Shown in pieces: positions 46,870-58,470 of a stretch of DNA of 64,000 nt. Each line of letters starts with the position of its first letter. Position 1 is the stretch's first letter. Position numbers and translations under genes: made by a program. Where the stretch lies: contig CM076663.1 of NCBI GenBank assembly GCA_038496675.1, positions 21,380,713 through 21,444,712 on the forward strand. Direction: 5' to 3'. The notes below the pieces were generated by a model, which saw nothing but the letters and a program-made list of their open reading frames with translations, ran no database searches and was not told where the DNA came from. The DNA comes from Rachycentron canadum (taxonomy: Eukaryota; Chordata; Actinopteri; Carangiformes; Rachycentridae).

Positions 46870-48110
46870 CACTGTAGCCTGGATGTCTGAGCATCCTCTG
46901 GATGAGACGTGTGTTTACAGCCTCCACTACACGAACTTGTGTCAGGGCTGGTGAATGCAGTCCACTGAGAAGCAGCTCATCATTTCTCCAGTGGACATGT
47001 TTGTGTTACTGCAGTCAGAATCCAGAGGGGAAGACATACCGGTTACTGGGACTGCATGGCTACAGTGAGTGTGTGTTTCAGCTCAGAGTCCACATCCAAA
47101 CATGTGATAAAAGCATGTTTTGGTAATTATTGTTACATATCAGCTAAATAACACCCACTGTAAGATTTTGGCTTCTTTTTTGATAATTGTGCCACATATT
47201 TTTTGTATGTGTCATAACTCCCACGGGCCCAAGGTGACAAATTCACCTTGGAGCTTTGTGACCACAGATATTCAGTTTAGTATCATAGAGAAAAGACCGT
47301 TCTTCACATTTGAGAAGCTGGAAGTACTGAATTTCTTGGCAAGTTAAGTAGAAACTTAACACAATGAGTACATTGTTATTATCGAAGAATAAATCCTGTT
47401 AATTCTGTTAGATTTTGAAGTTGTTGAACTCAAATGTTCATTCTTCTTTTTTTTAACTGAATCTGGTCTAAGTAGTAGTAGTAGTAGTGCTCAGTTGTTG
47501 TGGAAATAGCTCAGTTGTCATCATGTAACCAGGGGTTATGATCTGACCTTGGGATGTGGTTTAAAACTCTTATGTTGTCTCAAACGCAGAGCTGAGACAC
47601 TAGTTCATGTCCTCTCTATCGTCCTCACCAATGGAAGCTCCTCTTAATGTCTGGGAATATTCAATATGTGAAGTTAGTTTTTCACAATATCATCTTGAAA
47701 AACTAACATACCAGTATTAGTTAAGGCTGGTATACAACCTCACACCCCAGAGCAGCAGGATAAATGTGTCAGACATTAAGTACTGTCATTGGATGATTAG
47801 GCTCTTAAGCTTGTTTAACTTAAAGCTGCATTAGTTGAATTATTTGGCTGGAGCCAGTGCTGAATGACATTTGCCAGACAATCACAGGGCTGGCACATGG
47901 AGACACACAAACACTCACACTCCCATTCATTTAGAGTCGCCAGTGTGGCAGGAAAACAGAGCACCTGGAGGAAAAACATGAACCCAGGGCCCTGTAGCTG
48001 TGAGCAGCTCAACATTAAAGCTAAAAGAGGCTAAAAAGTATTGGCTTTGTCACTGTACACATCCTTTCACACAGCCATTCCATCAATATTTAATATAAAA
48101 ATACTGACTC
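46870..48110. other. Presumptive TMEM200B intron or intergenic DNA
   Basis: No exon seen. A partial family E repeat lies at about 47860-48010 (CAGGGCTGGCACATGGAGAC, CATTTAGAGTCGCC). Confidence 0.45.
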
Positions 48111-48120
48111 GTTGAATAAA

Positions 48121-48524
48121 AGTTCCATATTTTACTCTTCTCCAGTGTTTCCCTAACCCTCTCGTGTTCCATCCATCAGAAGATATATTGGTATTTTTAA
48201 AGAACCAAAAACCATCACACTGTAGAGAGGCTTTGAGCCTCTCTTCTGATTGGCTAGTTTTCTGACTGATCCAATAAAGATATCAAAGATTTCAGGTAAA
48301 TGCTCAGAGAAACTAAATCCTCCAAGGTTGGATGGTTGTGGCTGAGGGTGGTGACTGCTTCGTTGTGACATCACAAAGTCCCAGAAGTCCTGACGGCTGG
48401 TTTTAAGGCTCAGTTTCTGAAAACAGGCTGTGAGCATTTCTCTGTGGACTGAGACCTTTGATACTTTCACTGTATTAATATAGAACCTGGACCTGCCTTT
48501 TAATCAAAAACTGTATGGGACCTC
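48121..48524 (+). mobile_element. MITE family A copy 6
   Basis: It contains TTTACTCTTCTCCAGTGTTT, the inverted GAGAGGCTTTGAGCCTCTC, CGTTGTGACATCACAAAG and the terminal CTGTATGGGACCTCTAA. Both TTAA flanks have mutated. Confidence 0.8.
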
Positions 48525-48556
48525 TAAGTATTAAGATATTGATTTTACACAGACAG

Positions 48557-48558
48557 AC

Positions 48559-48614
<56 letters not shown>

Positions 48615-48638
48615 TCATACGCTAGTACAAGTCAATGC

Positions 48639-48709
<71 letters not shown>

Positions 48710-48711
48710 TA
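48557..48711. repeat. Compound microsatellite (GATA)n - (AT)n - (GA)n
   Basis: About 14 GATA/AGAT units (48557-48613), then an (AT) run (48638-48660), then (GA) with one interruption (48661-48711). Confidence 0.95.
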
Positions 48712-49787
48712 GAATGAGAGTGAACAAACTGAAAGAAAAACCTAAACTATAACAGATGTGATACATACTGTGGTAAATAAAACCACCTCCCTTTGCTGTG
48801 CTCTTTAAGGATGGATATGAATACTGTACAAACAGTTTGGCATCATTCAAACTAAACTATTTAGTCTTGAAAGAAAAAAGAGGTGATTTAGTTGATGAGA
48901 CTTTTGATCGGAGAGACTTATTCTCCATCAAACCCACAGAGCCAAATCCATATCTTTGTGGGGAGTGTGAGGAGGCCCAGCCCCATCTGTACTCAACGGG
49001 AAGGAGAAATGACGTATCTGCGAGGTGTCTGACAGTGAGAACATTTCACACTCACTGTAAAATGCTAAGGAGCGTTAGAAGCTGTTTTTCCATTTTGCTC
49101 ACTTTGTTTTTGACCATGTGAGAGCTCAGGTTGAACTGCACATGTGCAAGAGTTTCTCTGCGTTTGTTTGTACCTCATTGAGTTTACAAGCTGCACACAG
49201 ACGTGAGGGCTTGGAATAGATTGAGGAGTTTCACGCTAATTATTTTCAGTGGTGATTCACAGTGAAAATGGACTGCCTTGTAAACAACCACTGACTAATG
49301 GATGACCAAAGTACATTAAGGCCGGGGTAAATATGTCTGGATTCCAGGCAGCCGTATGTCATGTCAAACCTGATGACAGACAAAATACATTTCAGAAGAA
49401 AAGTATTTAAGGGCCAAGATAGCTACTGAGATACAACATGGAGATCGGAAGAACAATGGCTGCTGCTGTTGTCATTGAGGGACGTAGCTACAAAGTTGAG
49501 AAAAGCAAACTTGTTTTTCAGTATCCTCACAGTACCCACACACCCTCACAATATCTGAAACAACATTCATACCCTTTACACAGCAGCTCTCCCTGTCAGT
49601 GGAGTCATGATAAAACAAGAGGACTGAGAAACAAAGACGGAAAGATAAGAAGACCTAACGTAAAAAGGGGATCTAGTCCGAGGGTGAGGTTCAGTTATAA
49701 AAGGTCTCAGTTCTCAGAATTTCTCAGTTTCCTCTACATCACACTTGATCTTTTTAAAAAAAAAAAAAAAAAAAAAACATCATTAAA

Positions 49788-50340
49788 AGAACAGTGTGTA
49801 GGATTTAGGGAAATCTAGTAGAAGACATTTAATATATTTGTATTGTCCATCCAACTATACCACTTATCTGTGAAGGGTCACGGGGGACTGGAGCCAATCC
49901 CAGCTGACATTGGGTGAGGGTGTCATACAGGACAGGTCACCAGTCTATCACAGGGCCGATAAACAGGGACAAACAACCATCCACACACTCACTGTACAGG
50001 CCATTTAGAGTCACCAATTAACCCAATGCCTTTAGACTGTGGGAGGAGGGAAGACACGCTGGCATAATATTTGCTTTGTTTCTATTGGCTTAGGGATGAA
50101 CCCCTTTTATCTACATAGGGAGCAGGATCTCCTTCACAGAGTCCGCCATGTTGCACCAGCATTTCTACAGAAGGCCAGGACAGACAAAAATCACTGCTGG
50201 TAGAGAGGAGCTTTAGCATTCTTACATTACGCGAAGGTCACCGTAGTTTCTCCAACATGCTTGGAAAGGTAGGGACATTTAGTTGGTTGCAATTTGCTAC
50301 CTCGCCACTAGGTGCCACTGAATCATACACACACACTTAA
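49788..50340. mobile_element. Short element (ACAGTGTGTAGGATTTAG type) interrupted by a family E repeat
   Basis: It starts AACAGTGTGTAGGATTTAGG, a common fish MITE terminus, and resumes after the inserted family E sequence (about 49853-50060) with ATTGGCTTAGGGATGAACCCC through CTAGGTGCCACTGAATC. Confidence 0.55.
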
Positions 50341-50565
50341 AGCCATTGAAAGACGGTTGGGGGTTGATTCCTCTGAAGTAGATGATGGTGACAGGCTATG
50401 AAAGATGTGACGGCTGATCTGTTTGGAAGTGGATTCCAGTCTTTGTGGACTTGCAGCATAGGGACTGGCTCCTGTTTTACTCATAGAATAATCATCAAAT
50501 GACGAGCTGGTCATAGATCTAGATATCAGTGACTTTTGTTTGAGGGTTAGTTCAAAGAGATCTTG

Positions 50566-50605
50566 CCTTTGATGCCCCCCTGAGAGTTCAGGGGGGCATC
50601 AAAGG
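50566..50605. repeat. Perfect 18-bp inverted repeat with a 4-nt loop
   Basis: Arms CCTTTGATGCCCCCCTGA (50566-50583) and TCAGGGGGGCATCAAAGG (50588-50605) flank GAGT. It lies about 460 bp upstream of the TMEM200B-like start codon, with no T-tract or other sign of function. Confidence 0.95.
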
Positions 50606-51067
50606 TACTTAAAGCCTCCACCCTATTTAATACACGTAGATGTGTTTCTTCAGATCTTGGTCTGGTCTGAAGCACTGACTGAGTTCCCTTACACTACGTG
50701 TTATGGATAACTTCTGGTTATGTGTGGTCAAGGTAGTTAACACTTGTGTTGTGTTAGCTGTTGAACTGAGCTGAAACCCAGTGCTTACATTTAAAAGTGT
50801 AATCCTCTGTTGGAGTTTTATACTGGATTAGGATTAGGATTGGGACATGAAGGATCCATCCATTGGATTCTTTGTTGCCCAAGAAAAGGATGCATTTCAC
50901 TGCTGCATTTGAAGCAGCCTTTGACATGGGACAGTTGTAATGTGCAGTTAGATGCATTTGACTTAATGGATGCAACATATTGTTGTATTAACTCTTGACA
51001 TTTCCTCAATCCTTAAGTCCTCTGACAGGGTGTGACCAGGAGCAGTAGCTCTGGACTGACCTGTGCC

Positions 51068-52324
51068 ATGAAGACCCAGAAGGCCCGGGGTGGTAAACCG
51101 AATTCACCTTCCTGCCGACGGAAGTCTCGCTTCACCTTACGGGGCAGAAAGAAGAAGGATGGGGTAATCCGAGGCAAGCTCCGCATCCGCTCCATGCCTG
51201 GAGCCTTCCTGGTGCTGGGGGTTATTGTAGTTGTTGTTGGCACTGCTCTGGCTGTGGCGGGTTACTGGCCATACCGGATATCAAGATCGTCCATCCTGGG
51301 AACAGCAGCGGGGGAAAGCATCTCTGAATCACAGACTTCTGGTTGGAGTCTGGGAGCTAAGGACCTCTTGTCCACAGCCAGCCTCATCCACAGTGAAAGA
51401 ATGAAGCTCCTGGGGCCTGTCATCATGGGGGTGGGACTCTTCATCCTCATATGTGCCAACACAGTCCTGTATGAGAACAGGGACAGAGAGACTCAGATGC
51501 TGTTGGCTCAGATGCGCAGTGTTATCTGCTCTGTGTCTGCGGCTGTGCCCTCAGCGGACCTCAAAGAAATAGCAGTGGCCAACTCGATGGCTAAACACTA
51601 TCAGTGGGTGAGCAGTTTACCAGCTGCCCATCTCAACATCCTCTGTGTGCAGCAGCTGGCCAGCTCTGAGCCCCTACTCCAGACCAGACACCCCAGAGAC
51701 CATGAGGACAGTGTGGAGGGCATCTACCAACAAGCTGTGCTCCAAACAGAAGCCATCCACCACCAGGAATCAGATCCGCCTCCATCCCTCCACTCTTCTC
51801 ACTCCAACTCATGCAATTCCAGTCAGACAGACTTTGACACACAATCCGGTGTTGAGCACAGGGACAGTGCCGGCTTCAGTCTGCAGGCCAACCCACTTGT
51901 CAAGCTCAACAACTGCCTGATGTCTGCCAGCTCCATGTCCACCCTGGGTGTGGACGAGGTGGATATCCCAGCTGCCCAGCCGAGGCGCTGCCACAGTATG
52001 AGCTACAGGACTAACCCTTACATAGCCCGAACTGCCGTGTGCCCGGAGAAGGGACTGCACACTCGCGCCCAGGAGGGTCAAATAAATCAGACAGTGGTCA
52101 CAAGGAGAGAGGCAGGTTCACAGGTTTGTGTGAACGTCCTAGGGCAAGTTGTGGATGCTGCGGAGGAGCAGACTCACCGAAGCTGGCCTCGGCTTGACCT
52201 GGGCTGTGGCAGACGATACCTGAAACTAGAGAACAAAGAGGACTCGGTGGACAGACTGCTGGACCAGTTAGAGCAGCAGTGTTCTCAGTGGGATAAGAGT
52301 TTTGGCTCCGGGCCTTTCCAGTGA
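51068..52324 (+). CDS. tmem200b: TMEM200 family two-pass membrane protein, 418 aa (TMEM200B-like)
   Basis: One uninterrupted coding exon from ATG 51068 (GCCATGA context) to TGA at 52322-52324. Conserved TMEM200 features are in order: a basic N-terminus and VIRGKLRIRSMPG (33-45), TM1 about 46-66 ending GYWPYR, the segment MKLLGPVIMGVGLFILICAN (112-131, TM2) followed by YENRDRETQ, a long low-conservation cytosolic region with VKLNNC, and a C-terminal SWPRLDLGCGRRYLKLENKE (from 372) leading into DSVDRLL. Family function is unknown. Human TMEM200B is on 1p35.3 near TRNAU1AP, which favours B over A or C; the protein is longer than human TMEM200B as I recall it (about 307 aa). An acceptor CTCTGACAG lies about 40 nt upstream of the ATG, so the 5' UTR is spliced. 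Confidence 0.92.
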   Translation: MKTQKARGGKPNSPSCRRKSRFTLRGRKKKDGVIRGKLRIRSMPGAFLVLGVIVVVVGTALAVAGYWPYRISRSSILGTAAGESISESQTSGWSLGAKDLLSTASLIHSERMKLLGPVIMGVGLFILICANTVLYENRDRETQMLLAQMRSVICSVSAAVPSADLKEIAVANSMAKHYQWVSSLPAAHLNILCVQQLASSEPLLQTRHPRDHEDSVEGIYQQAVLQTEAIHHQESDPPPSLHSSHSNSCNSSQTDFDTQSGVEHRDSAGFSLQANPLVKLNNCLMSASSMSTLGVDEVDIPAAQPRRCHSMSYRTNPYIARTAVCPEKGLHTRAQEGQINQTVVTRREAGSQVCVNVLGQVVDAAEEQTHRSWPRLDLGCGRRYLKLENKEDSVDRLLDQLEQQCSQWDKSFGSGPFQ

Positions 52325-54364
52325 TCTGTTCTAGCTTCACAGAAACTACATTTTCCTCTGGATTTAAAAACTGCACTGTATGTTCGTTTTCAAATTCTGG
52401 GTGAGGCCGAGAGGAACTGAGCCCAACATCATTTGGAGTACACTATTTCTCACAAGGAGCTTCCAAAACTTGAGCCTGTTCTCAATCTGTAGTGGAATAT
52501 TGATGCACGGAGCTTATGGTCTTTGCTTGGCTGGATGCGGCAGATGTTTGTATAATTGAAAGAGAGGAACAATATACAGATCCGACACTGTTAGAGCTGG
52601 GCAAAGCAATTTGACAGGCTGTTTACTTCAGTTTGGGTTGGCAGCAATGCAAGAAATGAACTTGTATCTCAGTGCCAAAACGCGTTTGCCTGTTTCCAGG
52701 ACGCAGTGAGCACAACCTAATGAAGAAGAGACAGACAGGTGCAGCAGCGTGGAGGGTTGTTTTCACTGTGCATTCACTTTTGAACCAAACTACCTGGACC
52801 CCTGAGCCCATCAGGTGCTGACAGCGCTATGAAAATGGGGACTTTGTCCTCAGCTGATGTCCCATACTCTAAATGCAATGCATGGCAGTGATGTACAGTA
52901 TGTTACATCCTAATACTTATGCAGAGTTATGTCACTGTTGGTTTTATGTGTATAAGACTTAATGATAATTCTGGTTTATTGTAGTTTGGGTCTTATTGTC
53001 TTACATTTGGCCATTATTCCTGCAGAATCAGGTGGGATAAAACTCACTCACTTCACTGCTGAGGTCTGGGAACATGACAACCTTGTCTGTCTCTACTAAG
53101 ATGGATGTTTGTTATGACACTGTGGGTTACCTTTGTTTTCTCATGACTATTGGTCCTGGTCAGGTCTGCACAATATGCCAAAAAAACATATTGTGGTAAT
53201 TTTGGCAGATATTGTAATATGTGATACAATTTCAGTTGGAATGATCATTTCAAAAATAAGAATGGTGCAATTTTTGTTGGGACTTCCGAACAAGCATGTT
53301 CCCTTATGTATGGAGAATACGATCTGTAGGCGTCTCTGTAGCATCACAACGCTTAATGGTGCTAACAATGCCACTTTTCCATCTTTCAGAGCACAGACAT
53401 TGTAAACACACGTCACCTACCCAGCACGTCAGTTAGACTGTGCTCAGCGATGACAGTGAGGATGACAGAGTGAGCTGTAGCCCCGTAACAAGCTTTCAAA
53501 ACACACAATCACGGACTGAAGAGTCTCACACGGAGGCTCTGACACTGCGAGCACCTACCCAGTGATGATATTCTGCACGGCAGCTAGCACCTCACTCTCC
53601 CTCCCCTGTTTCGCTGTGTGTGCGCTCTGTAACTGCATGTGATGACATTGCTCCCGGCAGTTGTGTGCGTCTTCAGTTCAATCAGAAAGGCAACGTCATC
53701 TGGCAGTGTTAAAGATGTTAACCTGCTTTTTTTTAAGTGGAGCTGGATTCAAAAACCCGCTTATACCCATAAAAGGGGTATAAGAGCCCCTATCTACACA
53801 CACATCTGTGCACACAGCACAACAGCACATGGCCAAGTAACCCTCACATACCATGTGTCAACCTAAATTTAGCTCTGTGTACACCTGCATCTTAAAGGGT
53901 CAAAACAGAAACCAGATGTAAGTAAATAAAGCATCCATCTCCTGACCTGAAAGAAGGCAGGAATGAGAATCATGTGCAGCACAGAGCCACAGCCATCAAA
54001 CAGCTAAACACAGCACAGCATGCCAGAGGCAAATCTACCGACACCACCCCCCGCCCTCCTGACCCTCCTGGACAAGGTCTGAGTCAGTGACCATAAATGA
54101 CAGCGTGTTCAGGTCTGTGTCACCCACGTGATGACCTTGGTTCAGTCGCAGAGATGTGCAGAGAACATGTTGGTCTCATGCTATGATGGAGGAGCTGATA
54201 AAAGACGTGATACATGTCTCACCTCATCAGTGACAACACTGTCTCACCTCATGCCCAATGAACATGTGTTTTCCCATGTTACAACTGCACTTCACGTTAT
54301 TTGACATCAGTGTTACTTTGGCTGCTCAACAAATATGAACATTTGTGTGACATTACCAGCGACG
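52325..54364 (+). other. TMEM200B 3' UTR and downstream flank
   Basis: No coding exon. The poly(A) site is uncertain: AATAAAGC near 53927 is a candidate. The sequence is AT-moderate with one small inverted repeat near 53762 (TTATACCC / GGGTATAA). Confidence 0.4.
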
Positions 54365-54368
54365 CCTG

Positions 54369-54800
54369 GTGGTGATATTGGGGGGGTGGGCTAACAAATG
54401 CATTATATTCATTAATAGTTCACACTTGACCAGCAACAGCATCACATCAGAGACAACAGTTCTACAAAGCTTTATGCAAATAGAAATGAGACTTGTGCTA
54501 AATTCTAAGCCACATTTATCGTCAGTCAGTCCTTTAGCTGCAGCCAAGTTACTGAAAACTTTTGTGGTCTGTCTTTATCATGAACGTTGTTTGGATGATT
54601 TGTCCTCAGTCTCTTCACTTTCTATTTTTCCTCCAAAGACAATTGAAGAAAACGGATGAGAGAGTAAATAATCCCCCTGGTTCATACTAACAGCCTCCGT
54701 GGCCGTGGTCTCTCTCCTCTCCCTCTCCACTCCAGCAGGAGCTGAAGAACAAACCGTCTGTCGGCTCATTGGTCAACAGTCAGAGGCCCGATCAATGAAT
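54369..54800 (+). mobile_element. Dispersed repeat family D copy 2
   Basis: It matches 32487-32820 over the GGTGGTGATATTGGG start, the CATTATATTC-type segment, TAGCTGCAGCCAAGTTACTG and GAGAGTAAATAATCCCC. Confidence 0.65.
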
Positions 54801-55252
54801 TCAGCCCAAATGATCAGGAAATGGAGGGACGAGCCTCCGCGCTGACACTCAGACACTAGAACCATGAATGGAAGCTGATGCCACTGTGTTTGAGCTGTAA
54901 AGGATCAGTCTGTTCAAATACATACTCTCTTTTTCTTCTGACTGTTTGATGCTGTTGCTGCTCCAGTTTCTACCTAAATAACAAAACAATATATTGTATA
55001 TATGTTTTTGTTAAACTATATTCCCGCCCATGTTCAGTATTTAAAACACTGTAGAAACGCATCATCAATGAATTACAACACACAAGCAGATAGAAACGGT
55101 CAACAATCAACAGTCCTTGTGTAAAAGACACAAATATAAAATAAAAAAAGTAACATTTGTTGACAAATACTGTCAACTGTCATGATGTGTCTACAGTGTG
55201 TTCTAAACTATTAAAAGTTTGTATACTGATTAGAAATGTTTCATAGGGGAAC

Positions 55253-55885
55253 TTGTTGAGTTGTGTTCTACATGTTGTTGAGTTGTGTTCTACGTGTTGT
55301 TGAGTTGTGTTCTAGATGTTGTTGAGTTGTTTTCTAAGTGTTGTTGAGTTGTGTTCTACATGTTGTTGAGTTGTGTTCTACTTGTTGAGTTGTGTTCTAC
55401 ATGTTGTTGAGTTGTGTTCTACTTGTTGTTGAGTTGTGTTCTACATGTTGTTGAGTTGTGTTCTACTTGTTGTTGAGTTGTGTTTTACATGTTGAATTGT
55501 GTTCTACATGTTGTTGAGTTGTGTTCTACGTGTTGAGTTGTGTTGTACGTGTTGAGTTGTGTTCTACGTGTTGAGTTGTGTTCTACATGTTGTTGAGTTG
55601 TGTTCTACATGTTGTTGTGTTCTACGTGTTGAGTTGTGTTCTACATGTTGTTGAGTTGTGTTCTACATGTTGAGTTGTGTTCTAGATGATATTGAGTTGT
55701 GTTCTACATGTTGAGTTGTGTTCTACGTGTTGTTGAGTTGTGTTCTACGTGTTGTTGAGTTGTGTTCTACGTGTTGTTGTCTTCTACATGTTGTTGTCTT
55801 CTATATGTTGTTGTCTTTTACATGTTGTTGTCTTCTACATGTTGTTGTCTTCTACGTGTTGTTGTCTTCTACGTGTTGTTGAGTT
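55253..55885. repeat. Minisatellite of TTGAGTTGTGTTCTACRTGTTG units
   Basis: About 30 units of 16-23 bp in a 630-bp array. Units are TTGAGTTGTGTTCTACATG or CGTG with optional TTG, shifting after 55775 to a shorter TTGTCTTCTACATG form. There is no spacer-repeat alternation as in CRISPR and no coding significance. Confidence 0.92.
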
Positions 55886-56637
55886 GTGTACTTTCATTAT
55901 CACAAATGTTTCCATCAACTCTCAAATGCTAGAAATCTGTGTTGTTATCATGTCATGTTAATGACTGTGGATGACATCATCTTGTGTGTCCGTGTTGTGT
56001 GTCTGTCAGAAGCTCAATTTGAAGTCACCAACAGTTTTGACTGTGAGCTCCACACTGTTGAAGGTATTTGGAGGCATCAGTCGATGTTACGTCAAACAGT
56101 CATGAAATGAGTGAGACTCTGACTCTGACCTCTTTTTTCTGTCAGCGTTCCCAGATCTCAGCCTCAGGTGAACCTGCTGATTCGTGTCTCTATCACCAAT
56201 CAGAAAGTCTAAACCCATGAGAATAATACAAACTTTCTCTTTGTCGTCTCAGACTATGTGTTAAACAGACACATCCGCCCCCACCCCCACCCTCCCTAAC
56301 CTTTGATCAAATGGACAGTGGCTTGTGCAGAAGAGGCGAGCCTGCAGCCTCAGCTAGATTTAGTGAGGTGATCAGTGTTACTGTATACAGCTGGGTGTGT
56401 GGGGTGTGTCATAGAGGAGAGGGAATATAAATCAGAGTGTCATGGGCCCCCCCCCTCCCTGTACAGAGGTGACCCCTCCCTGTTTGAATCGACAGTCTCT
56501 CTTGTTTTCTTTGTGTGTGTGCTGCCTGTTCTGTATGCCACGTGTGACACTTTGTGTTCTGTATGTATACCAAGCAATATGAGCGGTCGGACAGAACAAT
56601 CAGCAGCTGTGTCGACCACCAGATTAAACAACATTTC
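55886..56637. other. Intergenic sequence; no gene seen
   Basis: It includes GC-rich and CCCCCACCCC-like pieces at 56275-56295 and 56446-56460. No plausible exon. Confidence 0.5.
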
Positions 56638-57960
56638 CATGCCTTTGTTGCAAATATAAAGCAAAAAGCAAAAGCAGCTCCTGTTTGCTGTTGTCTCACT
56701 TATTCATGCTGTCAGGGTAACGGCACCTGGTTGTATATGTATGCAGCACATAATCATCTCGCCGCGCTCGCTCCTGCGACCCCATCCCTCACCCTGAAGG
56801 AGGCTTTGCACTCCATCCATATTCCTCAGGCTGAAAACATCCAGCTGTGACCAGCGGGGCCCACGTTCACTTTATCACCTGATGAATGAAAATGTGAGAA
56901 ATGGATTTTCCCCCCTGCTCCGGCGCCACAGCACCGGCCTGATATTTTGAAGCAGTGCCGAGCAGGGGGTGGGTGGGGTGGCAGCGGGGAATTCCCCGGC
57001 TGCAATTAATCTCAGCAGAACCTCCTGCAGGCACCAAATTTTTCCTTTCTTATTAGATTTCATGGCTCCTTCCGGCCAGGTATGCAGTCCCTCGTGATCT
57101 CTTTTCATTTAATTGGTCGTTTACAAGATGGCTTCTGGGTTCCTACCAGCTCATAAAATGTGAGCAGGCAGGACCTCCTGCCCTCTGCAGCAACAGCACA
57201 GGGAGGTGGAGGATTGTGTGGCTACAGGGGGGCAGGAGGCTGCAGATGCGAAAACTCTGGGCTCATAATTTTTCAGCCCCTGTGCTAAATGTCTGCTCAG
57301 CTGATCTGTGGAGCTTTCACCACACCGCCATCCGAAGCAGAGCAAGTTAACGTAATGAATGGCTCTATTGATTCAAGATGCACCATTTGAATTAGTGTGT
57401 GAATGTTGCTGTCCATTAGCTAATATGCCCAACGCATTAGTATTTGGCGAGCAGGGATTAGTGAAGCATCTCCAACATGAAGCGAGAGCAGGGTAATTAT
57501 TTCCACATTGTCTGAAGTTTGTATTTTCAGCCTGTTTGTCAGACAACGATCACGTCACTGCTTCAGCTCAGCTCCTACAAAGCGTGTGCACGTTATTGCT
57601 GATGCGTCTCCAAAGCACTCGTGGGTGTTTGACAGTGTGGATTTCACAATGTGTTTATCCCCCTCAGGCATTTGTTCTTATTCATTTCACCTCAGTGTGG
57701 AAATCAACCTGTCAAAGCTGGTAATAAACAGACTCCGCCATAAATTAAAAGGTACAGCAAGAGAGCATTTAAAGCAGATATACTGTTCGCCACAACCTCA
57801 CAGAGCCACTGTTAGTCACCAAACCACTTCTTGCTGTGACCCAAGACCCGTTCGGCTTCAAGCTAATCTCACAGACACAGCATGGGACCAGTGTCATAAT
57901 GACAATTATCATGCTTTCATATTTGAGTGCTTTTTTTCGTTGAACTAATCAATTCAATCA
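56638..57960. promoter_or_regulatory. Repeat-free block, possible conserved non-coding element(s)
   Basis: Unlike its surroundings this block has none of the window's repeat families, has balanced composition and contains several homeodomain-type TAAT/ATTA cores (for example CAATTAATCTC near 57004, TTTAATTGG near 57108, GTCCATTAGCTAATA near 57412 and GGTAATTATTTCC near 57492). This is texture only; conservation was not tested. Confidence 0.25.
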
Positions 57961-58148
57961 ATAATTTCATTTCAAATTTCCTTAAATGAAGGCTAAAAGA
58001 ACTTGTTCTGCAAATTTGCCACATCTCCAATGAGACTTTGGCTTTAGTGACGTGACGTGTTTTGGTCTATATCAGACTCCTGAATCTATTTGTGCAAAAC
58101 ACATTAGGAGCACAGACTGTGTATAAAAGGGGATGTAGACTCTGGGTC

Positions 58149-58470
58149 TGTAAAGTGAAGCCAACGCTGAAGAGCCTTAAACCTTCATCCTCTCTAATGA
58201 CCATCAGGGGGCGACTCCACTGGTTGTTAAAGAAGTCAGATTGTATTGAAGTCTATGGGAAAATGTCCCTACTTCTCCCTTGATTTATTAGCTCAGTAAA
58301 CGTTTTCCTAATGAGTTTATGGTCTCAGTCTCTAGTTTCAAGTCTTCAATACAACATGATGTTCATTTTTTAAATGATGGTCCATTTAGAGGAAAATAGA
58401 CCAGAAAGCAGGGGATGAATTAGGGGGCGTGGCTACACTGTGATTGACAGACTGGACCACAAACATGGTG
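58149..58470 (+). mobile_element. Dispersed repeat family B copy 4
   Basis: It begins TGTAAAGTGAAGCCAACGCTG and carries the complete 250-bp core with nearly no changes relative to copies 1 to 3. Confidence 0.82.

Noticed and set aside
45750..46927. Several long overlapping frames on both strands
   Set aside because: They lie in CpG-rich DNA with few stop codons and show no protein-like conservation or domain; more likely promoter and untranslated exon.
49438..49818. 126-codon plus-strand frame
   Set aside because: It ends in a poly-A-derived Lys run, runs into a repeat terminus and has no recognisable domain or splice context.
51032..51067. Upstream GTG as the start of the TMEM200B-like protein
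   Set aside because: GTG is not a normal start in vertebrates; the segment lies between a likely splice acceptor and the well-placed ATG at 51068.
55253..55885. CRISPR-like repeat array
   Set aside because: Units are contiguous with no unique spacers, and the genome is eukaryotic; it is a minisatellite.
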